From positions 6,221,001-6,285,000 of the forward strand of contig NC_087073.1 in the NCBI RefSeq assembly GCF_026151205.1: a stretch of 64,000 nucleotides of DNA. The letters run 5' to 3'. This document shows positions 44,413 through 55,496 of the stretch, piece after piece (within the stretch, counting starts at the first letter, position 1; each line of letters begins with the position of its first letter). The notes below the pieces were generated by a model, which had not been told where the DNA came from, made no database searches, and saw nothing but the letters and a program-made list of their open reading frames with translations. This DNA comes from Bolinopsis microptera. Taxonomy: Eukaryota > Ctenophora > Tentaculata > Lobata > Bolinopsidae. Both the position numbers and the translations under genes were made by a program.

Positions 44413-47400
44413 TCCACTATCCCCATGATTGTTTCAGTATTGCACCGATATTTATATACATTATGTACAGTTTTTCTTAGATTGAAAAATCGGTTTTGTT
44501 GATTGTCTAAAGTAGAATTCTGCCACAAATATTAGGCTGTGATGGGGGTTTTAAGGGGTTTTCCAAACTCCAGGGGCTCGTGAAGTGTCTTACACAACCT
44601 CTCCGAGCCCAAGATCCGTAGTGCGTGGTGAAGAGCCACACCCTTCTCGAGGTGCCACTGTTAAGCTTAGTAGCCTGTTCTGGGTGATTCCAGTTAAAAC
44701 AGGTGAACGGTAACAGAACACTGCGGCTCTAGACCAGTACAGGTCGAAAAATATAACCGGGACATCTGTCTCGTTAGGACTGCATGCAGTTCATCGGGTG
44801 CGAAGGGCCAGCATCCCTTCCACCTCAAATAACAACGCTACTGAAACAACACACACATCAAATGGACGGAGTGCTACTTCCAATTCAAGGACGGATGGTT
44901 CCAGCATGACGGAGGCTGGGCAAAGCCTACGGGACCCCAGTCGCCTGATGAGAAGAGGGGGTACTCGTCATCCGACCAGATTTATTAGTCAACAGATCAT
45001 CCATGTTGACCCTGCTTCCAACAAATCCAATCCAGTAAATTATTGCAAACAGTTTTTACGTTTTGGAACATGGAACGTTCTATCTCTTGTCAGCTCATCT
45101 ACACAGCTCTACCAACTTAGTAAAAACATTGATCAGTACAGATTGGATCTTTTGGGGATCACCGAGACTCACATGCCTGGATCTGGCACCACTCTACTGG
45201 ACAATGGCAGTCTACTCATCCATTCCGGTAGAGTCGACGGGATCAAGAGACAGGGAGTCGGTCTCAGTCTTTCAAAACGAATCAGAAACTCCCTGATATC
45301 GTTCACTCCCACATCGGAGCGGGTTTTAACTGCTAGGCTGCATAGTAAGCAAATCAACATCTCTGTTGTTGTGGCCTATGCTCCAACTGAGGGTGCAGAG
45401 GAGAGTGAGAAAGATAAGTTTTATAGGACACTCACAGATACATTTGATGGGCTACCTCGTCACGATATCAAGTTACTGCTCGGCGATTTTAATGCAAAAG
45501 TAACATCAGGCAGATATGGAAGTGAAGCGGTCATCGGTGGGGAATCACTCCATAGCTCATCAAATGACAACGGGACAAGACTTGTGGATTTCTGTGCGAC
45601 GAACCAGCTTGTCATCGGGGGAACTCTCTTCGAGCACAAGAACATTCACAAGGGAACATGGCGGTCCCCCAACGGGCTCACCGTCAATCAGATAGATCAT
45701 ATCTGCATTGGAAAGCGGTTTCGTCAGTCACTTTTTGATGTTAGGGTATGTCGCGGGGCAGACATCGGCTCCGATCATTATCTGGTTCTAGGACTGCTGA
45801 AAATCAAACTTCAGTCAGTGACAAAGATCAACGCCAACAGGCCCAATGTGCCTGCCATTGAGCGCCTGAGGGATAGTACTACGGTTTTAGAGTACAATGT
45901 GGCTCTTCAAAACCGATTTGCAAGTCTGGATAGTGAGGTCGACCTCGAGGATATGTGGCGTAATCTCAGTCAGACCGTCACTGATGTCTCACTGGAGGTA
46001 CTAGGCAAAAGACCCCGGAAGGCAAAGGAGCAACACCTGTCACGGAAGACCAAGGATTTATTGACTCAGCGGGCACAGTTTAAGCGCAAAGACCCAAACT
46101 CGGACACTAACAGGTCAGAGTATTCTAAACTTAATAAGTTAGTCAAGAAAAGCAGCAAGCTAGACGACAATAACTGGGCAGTTAGAGTAGCTACTGATCT
46201 TGAGGAAGCAGCGAGCAAAGGTCAGCAGCGTGAGGTTTGGGCAAAGATCAAGAAGATCTCTGGTAAGAACAAGAAGCCTCAAGCATCTTGTGTCCGGGAC
46301 AAGGACGGTAGGAAGATCACGGATCCCCAACAGCAGAGGGATAGGTGGAAGGAGCACTTTACCGAACTTCTGAACCCCCCATCATCAAGTGTCAACCTTG
46401 CCGACCTTGATACAGTACCACCCCAACCCCACTTTAACTCTCTCTCTTGTTCGGATGGACCACCCACCAGAGACGAGATTAGTTATTCCCTGACAAAGCT
46501 TAAGAACAACAAAAGCCCAGGAGTGGACGGGATAACTAACGAGCAACTGAAGTATGGTGCGAGTGCTCTAGTTGATCAACTAGAGTGTCTATTCAAGAAA
46601 GTGTGGGAAGAAGAGACTGTTCCTGAAGATTGGTTAAAGGGTGTGATCATTGTTATTGGGAAGAAAGGAGACACTTCAGTCTGCGGGAACAACAGAGGGA
46701 TCACCTTAAGGTCTACAGCATCCAAGCTTTTTCAGATGATTCTTCTTAAGCGGTTACATGCTGGTATGGAGTGTCTCCTCAGGGAGAATCAGTGCGGATT
46801 TAGACAGAACCGCTCATGTATTGATCAGATTTATTCTCTCCGAACTATTATTCATAACTGTCTTGAGTTTAACATTCCTCTTTACATTAATTTTGTGGAT
46901 TTCAAGGCAGCGTTCGATTCTATCAGAAGGGACTTTATTTGGTGCAGTATGAGACACTATGGGCTGCCTGAAAAATATGTCAGAATATTTCAGTCATTTT
47001 TTGGGGGTACCATGAGTGCCGTGAGGGTTAATGGGGAGCTGACAGACTGGTTTGATGTTAACTCAGGCACAGGTCAGGGTGACATTCAAGCACCTCCTGT
47101 CTTTAATTTCTGCCTAAACTTTTCTGCATTTCTGGCTGAGACCAACAAGATCATCAGTCAAGGCGCAGTGCTGCAGAAAGAGATGAAGACGGTCGAGGAA
47201 AAGGTCATTCTGGACACCGATTATGCTGATGACATGGCTATTATGGACAACTCAGGGGAAGGCCTACAGGAATCAACTGATCTATTAGTTCATTACAGCT
47301 CCTACGCTGGGCTCAGAATAAATGCAAAGAAGACCCAATGCATGGCTGTAAGCAAGTGCGCCTCCCAGCGACCTTTCATCAAGGATGATTGTATTGAGCT

Positions 47401-48616
47401 GTCGGTTGAGGGTGAACCCGTCGAGCAGGTTAGCAACTTTGTCTACCTGGGTGCAACTATTAGTGGGGATGGGACAATCAACAGAGACCTGGATGTCCGT
47501 ATCCAGAAGGCTAATGGCGCCTTTCATCAGCTCTGGAACATTTGGAATAGCAGAACTATAAAGACTCCAACCAAGATCAGGATCTATAGGGCTGCTGTCC
47601 TCACCATCTTGTTGTATGGAGCTGAAGTCTGGAACACCACCAAAAAGCAGATGAAACGTTTCGAGGTTTTCCATCAAACCTCCTTGAGAAGGATCCTTAG
47701 GATTAAATGGTTCTTTCATGTAACCAACGACGAAGTTCTTAGGAGGGCTGGCATCAAGTCAGTTGAGACTTTCATCAGTGCTGCCAGGCTACGTTGGTAT
47801 GGACATGTAGTTAGAATGCCAGACTCTAGACTACCGAGGTTTCTGTTGAACTGGAAGCCAAATTATGGAAAGAGGTCAAGGGGCAGACCCCGTAAGAACT
47901 GGAAGTCCTGCGTACTCGAAGATGCTGCTAAGTTTACAGGTGTTGAAAACATCGACAACGACACAACAGAAGCTTTGGCTACCAACCGAGTACAGTGGAG
48001 ACATATGTTACGCCGCCAACGCGATGTGTGTGATGCAGGCCACTCCAACGACTAGGAGGAGACCTTACCATGTAACATGTATGTATGTAACATGTGTATG
48101 ATGTGGCCTTACTTGCGGGCACAAAGAAGCATTATTAGCAATTGTGTCCTTTACCCTCCTACTCAATTTGAACATTTTCGTGGCTCATTGAACAACATGA
48201 CTTAATATGCATTTAGTATTAAACAATTCAGTGAGTTATCTTGTCATGTACGCGTACACTGTACATTGTAGTTAGTAAATGCAAACCAAACTTTTTTGAT
48301 CAGCCGCGCTCTAAGCCAATGTTGCAAGGTTAAAAATTGTGTATATTTTGTACATTTTTCAGTGTGAATTAATTTATTAATTAATCACTTGAAGACGTAT
48401 CACAAATTATTTTATTATAGTAAAACCACTTCAGTGAAATGGTTATTTTGACTTTAAATATTTGAACTAAATATGAATTGATTGTGGGTATAAAATAAAA
48501 TTTGTTTTACTAAAAAATTTGTTTTACTACGTCTTGTTTATCGCCAGTCTTTCTCAACCTGATGCAGCCGTCTTAGGGGGGTGCCAAAGCCCAAATCGTT
48601 ACGCCACTGTATATTG
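44413..48616 (+). mobile_element. Tandem unit 1 (4204 bp) carrying an RTE-type LINE
   Basis: The stretch repeats with an exact 4204-bp offset from 48617 onward, including the flanks, not only the LINE. Order: a flank segment beginning TCCACTAT, a probable LINE 5' UTR from about 44537, the LINE ORF, a 3' end with ATGTAAC repeats near 48072-48100, about 430 bp of unrelated AT-rich DNA, then a GTTACGCCACTG end. The LINE 3' border is set by comparison with the truncated copy at 13.7 kb. Confidence 0.85.
44798..48055 (+). CDS. RTE-type LINE polyprotein (endonuclease plus reverse transcriptase), copy 1
   Basis: The open frame covers 1085 codons from GTG 44798; the first in-frame ATG is 44906, giving 1049 residues. 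The endonuclease (about residues 85-345 of the open frame) has GTWNVLSL, GITETHMPG, LLLGDFNAKV, IDHICIG and GSDHYLVLG, so catalytic E, D, N and H are intact. The reverse transcriptase follows with SPGVDGITNEQLK, FVDFKAAFDSI (motif A), SGTGQGDIQ (B) and DTDYADDMAIM (C). The C-terminal part ends RLRWYGHVVRMPDSRLP, GKRSRGRPRK. No RNase H or gag-like ORF, as expected in the RTE group. No stops or frameshifts: a potentially active element that copies itself by target-primed reverse transcription. Confidence 0.92.
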   Translation: MRRASIPSTSNNNATETTHTSNGRSATSNSRTDGSSMTEAGQSLRDPSRLMRRGGTRHPTRFISQQIIHVDPASNKSNPVNYCKQFLRFGTWNVLSLVSSSTQLYQLSKNIDQYRLDLLGITETHMPGSGTTLLDNGSLLIHSGRVDGIKRQGVGLSLSKRIRNSLISFTPTSERVLTARLHSKQINISVVVAYAPTEGAEESEKDKFYRTLTDTFDGLPRHDIKLLLGDFNAKVTSGRYGSEAVIGGESLHSSSNDNGTRLVDFCATNQLVIGGTLFEHKNIHKGTWRSPNGLTVNQIDHICIGKRFRQSLFDVRVCRGADIGSDHYLVLGLLKIKLQSVTKINANRPNVPAIERLRDSTTVLEYNVALQNRFASLDSEVDLEDMWRNLSQTVTDVSLEVLGKRPRKAKEQHLSRKTKDLLTQRAQFKRKDPNSDTNRSEYSKLNKLVKKSSKLDDNNWAVRVATDLEEAASKGQQREVWAKIKKISGKNKKPQASCVRDKDGRKITDPQQQRDRWKEHFTELLNPPSSSVNLADLDTVPPQPHFNSLSCSDGPPTRDEISYSLTKLKNNKSPGVDGITNEQLKYGASALVDQLECLFKKVWEEETVPEDWLKGVIIVIGKKGDTSVCGNNRGITLRSTASKLFQMILLKRLHAGMECLLRENQCGFRQNRSCIDQIYSLRTIIHNCLEFNIPLYINFVDFKAAFDSIRRDFIWCSMRHYGLPEKYVRIFQSFFGGTMSAVRVNGELTDWFDVNSGTGQGDIQAPPVFNFCLNFSAFLAETNKIISQGAVLQKEMKTVEEKVILDTDYADDMAIMDNSGEGLQESTDLLVHYSSYAGLRINAKKTQCMAVSKCASQRPFIKDDCIELSVEGEPVEQVSNFVYLGATISGDGTINRDLDVRIQKANGAFHQLWNIWNSRTIKTPTKIRIYRAAVLTILLYGAEVWNTTKKQMKRFEVFHQTSLRRILRIKWFFHVTNDEVLRRAGIKSVETFISAARLRWYGHVVRMPDSRLPRFLLNWKPNYGKRSRGRPRKNWKSCVLEDAAKFTGVENIDNDTTEALATNRVQWRHMLRRQRDVCDAGHSND

Positions 48617-51600
48617 TCCACTATCTCCATGATTGTTTCAGTATTGCACCGATATTTATATACATTATGTACAGTTTTTCTTAGATTGAAAAATCGGTTT
48701 TGTTGATTGTCTAAAGTAGAATTCTGCCACAAATATTAGGCTGTGATGGGGGTTTTAAGGGGTTTTCCAAACTCCAGGGGCTCGTGAAGTGTCTTACACA
48801 ACCTCTCCGAGCCCAAGATCCGTAGTGCGTGGTGAAGAGCCACACCCTTCTCGAGGTGCCACTGTTAAGCTTAGTAGCCTGTTCTGGGTGATTCCAGTTA
48901 AAACAGGTGAACGGTAACAGAACACTGCGGCTCTAGACCAGTACAGGTCGAAAAATATAACCGGGACATCTGTCTCGTTAGGACTGCATGCAGTTCATCG
49001 GGTGCGAAGGGCCAGCATCCCTTCCACCTCAAATAACAACGCTACTGAAACAACACACACATCAAATGGACGGAGTGCTACTTCCAATTCAAGGACGGAT
49101 GGTTCCAGCATGACGGAGGCTGGGCAAAGCCTACGGGACCCCAGTCGCCTGATGAGAAGAGGGGGTACTCGTCATCCGACCAGATTTATTAGTCAACAGA
49201 TCATCCATGTTGACCCTGCTTCCAACAAATCCAATCCAGTAAATTATTGCAAACAGTTTTTACGTTTTGGAACATGGAACGTTCTATCTCTTGTCAGCTC
49301 ATCTACACAGCTCTACCAACTTAGTAAAAACATTGATCAGTACAGATTGGATCTTTTGGGGATCACCGAGACTCACATGCCTGGATCTGGCACCACTCTA
49401 CTGGACAATGGCAGTCTACTCATCCATTCCGGTAGAGTCGACGGGATCAAGAGACAGGGAGTCGGTCTCAGTCTTTCAAAACGAATCAGAAACTCCCTGA
49501 TATCGTTCACTCCCACATCGGAGCGGGTTTTAACTGCTAGGCTGCATAGTAAGCAAATCAACATCTCTGTTGTTGTGGCCTATGCTCCAACTGAGGGTGC
49601 AGAGGAGAGTGAGAAAGATAAGTTTTATAGGACACTCACAGATACATTTGATGGGCTACCTCGTCACGATATCAAGTTACTGCTCGGCGATTTTAATGCA
49701 AAAGTAACATCAGGCAGATATGGAAGTGAAGCGGTCATCGGTGGGGAATCACTCCATAGCTCATCAAATGACAACGGGACAAGACTTGTGGATTTCTGTG
49801 CGACGAACCAGCTTGTCATCGGGGGAACTCTCTTCGAGCACAAGAACATTCACAAGGGAACATGGCGGTCCCCCAACGGGCTCACCGTCAATCAGATAGA
49901 TCATATCTGCATTGGAAAGCGGTTTCGTCAGTCACTTTTTGATGTTAGGGTATGTCGCGGGGCAGACATCGGCTCCGATCATTATCTGGTTCTAGGACTG
50001 CTGAAAATCAAACTTCAGTCAGTGACAAAGATCAACGCCAACAGGCCCAATGTGCCTGCCATTGAGCGCCTGAGGGATAGTACTACGGTTTTAGAGTACA
50101 ATGTGGCTCTTCAAAACCGATTTGCAAGTCTGGATAGTGAGGTCGACCTCGAGGATATGTGGCGTAATCTCAGTCAGACCGTCACTGATGTCTCACTGGA
50201 GGTACTAGGCAAAAGACCCCGGAAGGCAAAGGAGCAACACCTGTCACGGAAGACCAAGGATTTATTGACTCAGCGGGCACAGTTTAAGCGCAAAGACCCA
50301 AACTCGGACACTAACAGGTCAGAGTATTCTAAACTTAATAAGTTAGTCAAGAAAAGCAGCAAGCTAGACGACAATAACTGGGCAGTTAGAGTAGCTACTG
50401 ATCTTGAGGAAGCAGCGAGCAAAGGTCAGCAGCGTGAGGTTTGGGCAAAGATCAAGAAGATCTCTGGTAAGAACAAGAAGCCTCAAGCATCTTGTGTCCG
50501 GGACAAGGACGGTAGGAAGATCACGGATCCCCAACAGCAGAGGGATAGGTGGAAGGAGCACTTTACCGAACTTCTGAACCCCCCATCATCAAGTGTCAAC
50601 CTTGCCGACCTTGATACAGTACCACCCCAACCCCACTTTAACTCTCTCTCTTGTTCGGATGGACCACCCACCAGAGACGAGATTAGTTATTCCCTGACAA
50701 AGCTTAAGAACAACAAAAGCCCAGGAGTGGACGGGATAACTAACGAGCAACTGAAGTATGGTGCGAGTGCTCTAGTTGATCAACTAGAGTGTCTATTCAA
50801 GAAAGTGTGGGAAGAAGAGACTGTTCCTGAAGATTGGTTAAAGGGTGTGATCATTGTTATTGGGAAGAAAGGAGACACTTCAGTCTGCGGGAACAACAGA
50901 GGGATCACCTTAAGGTCTACAGCATCCAAGCTTTTTCAGATGATTCTTCTTAAGCGGTTACATGCTGGTATGGAGTGTCTCCTCAGGGAGAATCAGTGCG
51001 GATTTAGACAGAACCGCTCATGTATTGATCAGATTTATTCTCTCCGAACTATTATTCATAACTGTCTTGAGTTTAACATTCCTCTTTACATTAATTTTGT
51101 GGATTTCAAGGCAGCGTTCGATTCTATCAGAAGGGACTTTATTTGGTGCAGTATGAGACACTATGGGCTGCCTGAAAAATATGTCAGAATATTTCAGTCA
51201 TTTTTTGGGGGTACCATGAGTGCCGTGAGGGTTAATGGGGAGCTGACAGACTGGTTTGATGTTAACTCAGGCACAGGTCAGGGTGACATTCAAGCACCTC
51301 CTGTCTTTAATTTCTGCCTAAACTTTTCTGCATTTCTGGCTGAGACCAACAAGATCATCAGTCAAGGCGCAGTGCTGCAGAAAGAGATGAAGACGGTCGA
51401 GGAAAAGGTCATTCTGGACACCGATTATGCTGATGACATGGCTATTATGGACAACTCAGGGGAAGGCCTACAGGAATCAACTGATCTATTAGTTCATTAC
51501 AGCTCCTACGCTGGGCTCAGAATAAATGCAAAGAAGACCCAATGCATGGCTGTAAGCAAGTGCGCCTCCCAGCGACCTTTCATCAAGGATGATTGTATTG

Positions 51601-52820
51601 AGCTGTCGGTTGAGGGTGAACCCGTCGAGCAGGTTAGCAACTTTGTCTACCTGGGTGCAACTATTAGTGGGGATGGGACAATCAACAGAGACCTGGATGT
51701 CCGTATCCAGAAGGCTAATGGCGCCTTTCATCAGCTCTGGAACATTTGGAATAGCAGAACTATAAAGACTCCAACCAAGATCAGGATCTATAGGGCTGCT
51801 GTCCTCACCATCTTGTTGTATGGAGCTGAAGTCTGGAACACCACCAAAAAGCAGATGAAACGTTTCGAGGTTTTCCATCAAACCTCCTTGAGAAGGATCC
51901 TTAGGATTAAATGGTTCTTTCATGTAACCAACGACGAAGTTCTTAGGAGGGCTGGCATCAAGTCAGTTGAGACTTTCATCAGTGCTGCCAGGCTACGTTG
52001 GTATGGACATGTAGTTAGAATGCCAGACTCTAGACTACCGAGGTTTCTGTTGAACTGGAAGCCAAATTATGGAAAGAGGTCAAGGGGCAGACCCCGTAAG
52101 AACTGGAAGTCCTGCGTACTCGAAGATGCTGCTAAGTTTACAGGTGTTGAAAACATCGACAACGACACAACAGAAGCTTTGGCTACCAACCGAGTACAGT
52201 GGAGACATATGTTACGCCGCCAACGCGATGTGTGTGATGCAGGCCACTCCAACGACTAGGAGGAGACCTTACCATGTAACATGTATGTATGTAACATGTG
52301 TATGATGTGGCCTTACTTGCGGGCACAAAGAAGCATTATTAGCAATTGTGTCCTTTACCCTCCTACTCAATTTGAACATTTTCGTGGCTCATTGAACAAC
52401 ATGACTTAATATGCATTTAGTATTAAACAATTCAGTGAGTTATCTTGTCATGTACGCGTACACTGTACATTGTAGTTAGTAAATGCAAACCAAACTTTTT
52501 TGATCAGCCGCGCTCTAAGCCAATGTTGCAAGGTTAAAAATTGTGTATATTTTGTACATTTTTCAGTGTGAATTAATTTATTAATTAATCACTTGAAGAC
52601 GTATCACAAATTATTTTATTATAGTAAAACCACTTCAGTGAAATGGTTATTTTGACTTTAAATATTTGAACTAAATATGAATTGATTGTGGGTATAAAAT
52701 AAAATTTGTTTTACTAAAAAATTTGTTTTACTACGTCTTGTTTATCGCCAGTCTTTCTCAACCTGATGCAGCCGTCTTAGGGGGGTGCCAAAGCCCAAAT
52801 CGTTACGCCACTGTATATTG
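48617..52820 (+). mobile_element. Tandem unit 2 (4204 bp), duplicate of unit 1
   Basis: Collinear with unit 1 from TCCACTAT to the GTTACGCCACTG end plus TATATTGT. I see only a few differences, all near the left border (TCTCC against TCCCC). Both long ORFs translate identically. Confidence 0.88.
49002..52259 (+). CDS. RTE-type LINE polyprotein, copy 2, identical to copy 1
   Basis: The same 1085-codon open frame, with the first ATG at 49110, and the same intact endonuclease and reverse-transcriptase motifs. The predicted proteins of the two copies are identical, so the duplication is very young or an assembly artefact. See copy 1 for the domain layout. Confidence 0.92.
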   Translation: MRRASIPSTSNNNATETTHTSNGRSATSNSRTDGSSMTEAGQSLRDPSRLMRRGGTRHPTRFISQQIIHVDPASNKSNPVNYCKQFLRFGTWNVLSLVSSSTQLYQLSKNIDQYRLDLLGITETHMPGSGTTLLDNGSLLIHSGRVDGIKRQGVGLSLSKRIRNSLISFTPTSERVLTARLHSKQINISVVVAYAPTEGAEESEKDKFYRTLTDTFDGLPRHDIKLLLGDFNAKVTSGRYGSEAVIGGESLHSSSNDNGTRLVDFCATNQLVIGGTLFEHKNIHKGTWRSPNGLTVNQIDHICIGKRFRQSLFDVRVCRGADIGSDHYLVLGLLKIKLQSVTKINANRPNVPAIERLRDSTTVLEYNVALQNRFASLDSEVDLEDMWRNLSQTVTDVSLEVLGKRPRKAKEQHLSRKTKDLLTQRAQFKRKDPNSDTNRSEYSKLNKLVKKSSKLDDNNWAVRVATDLEEAASKGQQREVWAKIKKISGKNKKPQASCVRDKDGRKITDPQQQRDRWKEHFTELLNPPSSSVNLADLDTVPPQPHFNSLSCSDGPPTRDEISYSLTKLKNNKSPGVDGITNEQLKYGASALVDQLECLFKKVWEEETVPEDWLKGVIIVIGKKGDTSVCGNNRGITLRSTASKLFQMILLKRLHAGMECLLRENQCGFRQNRSCIDQIYSLRTIIHNCLEFNIPLYINFVDFKAAFDSIRRDFIWCSMRHYGLPEKYVRIFQSFFGGTMSAVRVNGELTDWFDVNSGTGQGDIQAPPVFNFCLNFSAFLAETNKIISQGAVLQKEMKTVEEKVILDTDYADDMAIMDNSGEGLQESTDLLVHYSSYAGLRINAKKTQCMAVSKCASQRPFIKDDCIELSVEGEPVEQVSNFVYLGATISGDGTINRDLDVRIQKANGAFHQLWNIWNSRTIKTPTKIRIYRAAVLTILLYGAEVWNTTKKQMKRFEVFHQTSLRRILRIKWFFHVTNDEVLRRAGIKSVETFISAARLRWYGHVVRMPDSRLPRFLLNWKPNYGKRSRGRPRKNWKSCVLEDAAKFTGVENIDNDTTEALATNRVQWRHMLRRQRDVCDAGHSND

Positions 52821-52879
52821 TCCACTATCTCCATGATTGTTTCAGTATTGCACCGATATTTATATACATTATGTACAGT
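52821..52879 (+). repeat. Third, partial copy of the unit's left flank
   Basis: 59 bp identical to the start of units 1 and 2 (TCCACTAT...GTACAGT) follow unit 2, then the sequence changes to CTTTCTCAACCTGAT, itself a copy of a motif at 52751. Unit plus trailing partial copy is the pattern left by unequal recombination between flanking direct repeats. Confidence 0.85.
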
Positions 52880-55098
52880 CTTTCTCAACCTGATACATAT
52901 TAGCGACAAGAGAAACGCCACTGTCGGACGTGAGGAGAGTGAGGACTCCACAAACTACATTAAACATATTCCTTCTGTAACGTCTTTAATAAATGTAATA
53001 GATTTGTAGTGTTGTAATTAGTTTATAATAATAATATAGCACAGCTTAATATGAGATATGGCTCATCGTTGATTCAATTATAGCTTAAGAGTTATGAAAA
53101 CCATTGAACCAAAAGCCAAAATAAATTTTCTCAAAAATATTGTCTTTTCTCAATATTTCAGATGACGATTAATTACGTTACAGTACACTTTTTGAACACA
53201 TGATATTTTGAACATGTTCTCTTAATGATCCTGTATGACTATTTGAAACCTTAACCCTCTAATATGATTCCAACCTTAATAGTCAATGTAATAAGCGCCA
53301 AGCGCGAGCACAGAACTTTTTTCTCCGATTTCGATAAATTTGGTACCAAAAGTTGTCTAAAAATGTGAATAAAATAAACCAACCGTGTAGCAATTTTCGC
53401 TAAAAATCAAAAATGCTACACTGCGCTTGTTTGCCGCGCGTGCTTTTTTCGCGCAAATTTTTAGTTTTTGGCCTATAACTTTCACATTTTCAATTATTAT
53501 CACATAGTTATTATAATATTGTAATCAACTCATTGAGACGAAACTTATAGTACTAATATTTTAAGATTTAAACAAAATGCTTCCCAGAATCAGCACAATG
53601 AAGGGAACAAGATGCAGTTGGAATTTCAATTATTCATCTTCCACCCGTAGTCCCTACATTCGTCAACTGTTAAGCATTATCAAGCTTATTTCAAATTTCA
53701 ATTGGACAAAATCACAGCAATGATATTCGAAAAGATTAAAATTGTCAATTAAAGTCATTTTAAATGCGTTTATGCTAGCCATTGTTTCGTTGTTAAAGAT
53801 TTAATTTTGATTACGTACAAATTTATTTGTCATAAAATTATAAACACGAGAGCTTATTATACATATGTTATAATTTCATCATGTCATTTGACTGTCAATA
53901 AAGGATACAATTTAAATTTGTATTAAAACTTGTTTTCGCTTTTGAGATGAAACTTAACTCTATATCGTATTAACTCATGTCCTAATGATACTCTTTAGCA
54001 CACACACGTCACACATTTTAATGTACTGTAATTAATAGTACATCGTCACAAAACATTTAAAGTTTAAAGTAATTAGGGATGAGGGATCATTAATTAATCA
54101 AATGTTTGAATAACACTAAGTCACAGTTAAGTTTTCTGAAAATGCCTTACTATTTTTCCACAGCGAAATAGGCTCATTGCAGTTCTGTCTTCCCCCTACT
54201 ATTAATGTAAGTCTTGTGTTGACCACATTCACTTACTTGCTGCATTTTGCCATTCTGTTCCTTCTAGGCTGCTAGTATGGCAAGTGAAACTGTCCTGATT
54301 AAAGGTACTCTGAGCTAAAGTATAGGCAACCACCCCTGAAATAATGTACATATAGAGTTCAAGTTTTTGTGCGGAAAAAATGTTGAGAATTTTGCCCATG
54401 CAAAGCTCTTGGAATAATTCATTGTACACCCTTCCTCTCCATCTAGAAGCTTCTCCACTTCCACAATAAAGCTTCCCTCCTTCCCACCGTGAAGTTTCCT
54501 CGCTTTCACTGGGAATTTTCTTCTCTTCCCACCTTTGTACCGCCATCCCAGGGGGGCGCCTAATCGTCGTTTGAATGTGGGTGCCAACAGGCAACATTGC
54601 GCCCAAGAAAATAACAATTTCAAGAAAACAACAATTTTATTTAGTATCAATTAAAGCAGAAAATAAAAGTATTTATACAACTAGCACGAACTTAAGACCA
54701 GATACCTTAGCTTAGGGGACTTGGAGTAGCAAGAGAGTGACTAGAAGGTATATATACCTTTAACTAAAATACAGGGTGATACAGGATCAGTTAAACAAAA
54801 ATTCAGTTAAACAAAAATTCAATTTTATGCCATTTATTACAGAGTAAACAAGTTTACAATCAATCAATTTGATATTTAAAGGAATCCTAATTCAATGTGT
54901 AGTATGGTTGTCACTCTTTGAATAGATTAGATATAGGTTGACGGGGCAAAGGAGTGTTCGTGCTGTTCGCTATTGCTCACACCAAACGGCAACCTAGTAA
55001 AATTTTTGTATGGACACCGGTCTCCATCACGATACAAAATTACGATTGAAGAATTTATTGTATAACTTTTAGTGCAGTGGAGGAAGCGGTGTGGTGCC
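52880..55098. other. Gene-poor DNA
   Basis: No supported gene. Minus-strand ORFs of 111-125 codons at 54229-54650 are overlapping frames across a degenerate array of about 22-nt units (AAGCTTC..CTTCCCACC-like, 54430-54530). A similar array recurs at 57845-57915, so the two may be parts of one repeat family. Confidence 0.5.
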
Positions 55099-55496
55099 AG
55101 GGGGGGGGGGGGGGTAATGACTACTTTTGGGGACTTGGGGAATTACGTCAATTCCCCATGATTTTTAGTCCCCATTAGTCCCCAAAAGTCTCCATTAGTC
55201 CCCATTTAGATTTCAAAAAATCTGGCTTCTCCAGACCAGATCGTAAACTTCTCAAGACTGAAGTCTAGAATATTTATAAATGGTCACTGGACATTCCTGA
55301 CGTCTTGGGAGCTACTTGAGGGCTGTTAGAGTACCTCAGGTTATTAAACTAACTTGAAAACCATAAATAACTGTCAAAAATTCTGGGGACTTATGGGGAC
55401 AAATGGTGAATTACGTCAACGAGTTGACCTCTAGTCCCCACGATTTTTAGTCCCCAAAAGTCTCCATTGGAAGTCATTACCCCCCCCCCCCCTCCC
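55099..55496. mobile_element. Small TIR element with AGTCCCCA repeats and 10-bp target duplication
   Basis: GGTGTGGTGC flanks it directly (55089-55098 and 55497-55506). The ends are a G run followed by TAATGACT...TTTTGGGGACT and the inverted equivalent ending in a C run. The arms hold multiple AGTCCCCAAAAGTCTCCATT-type units. No coding capacity. The 10-bp duplication fits a MULE-type transposase. Confidence 0.85.

Noticed and set aside
47285-47719. 144-codon ORF antisense to the LINE (and its copy at 51489-51923)
   Set aside because: Shadow of the reverse-transcriptase frame; no independent features.
54229-54650. Overlapping 125- and 111-codon minus-strand ORFs
   Set aside because: They run across a degenerate short repeat and differ only by frame; no family features.
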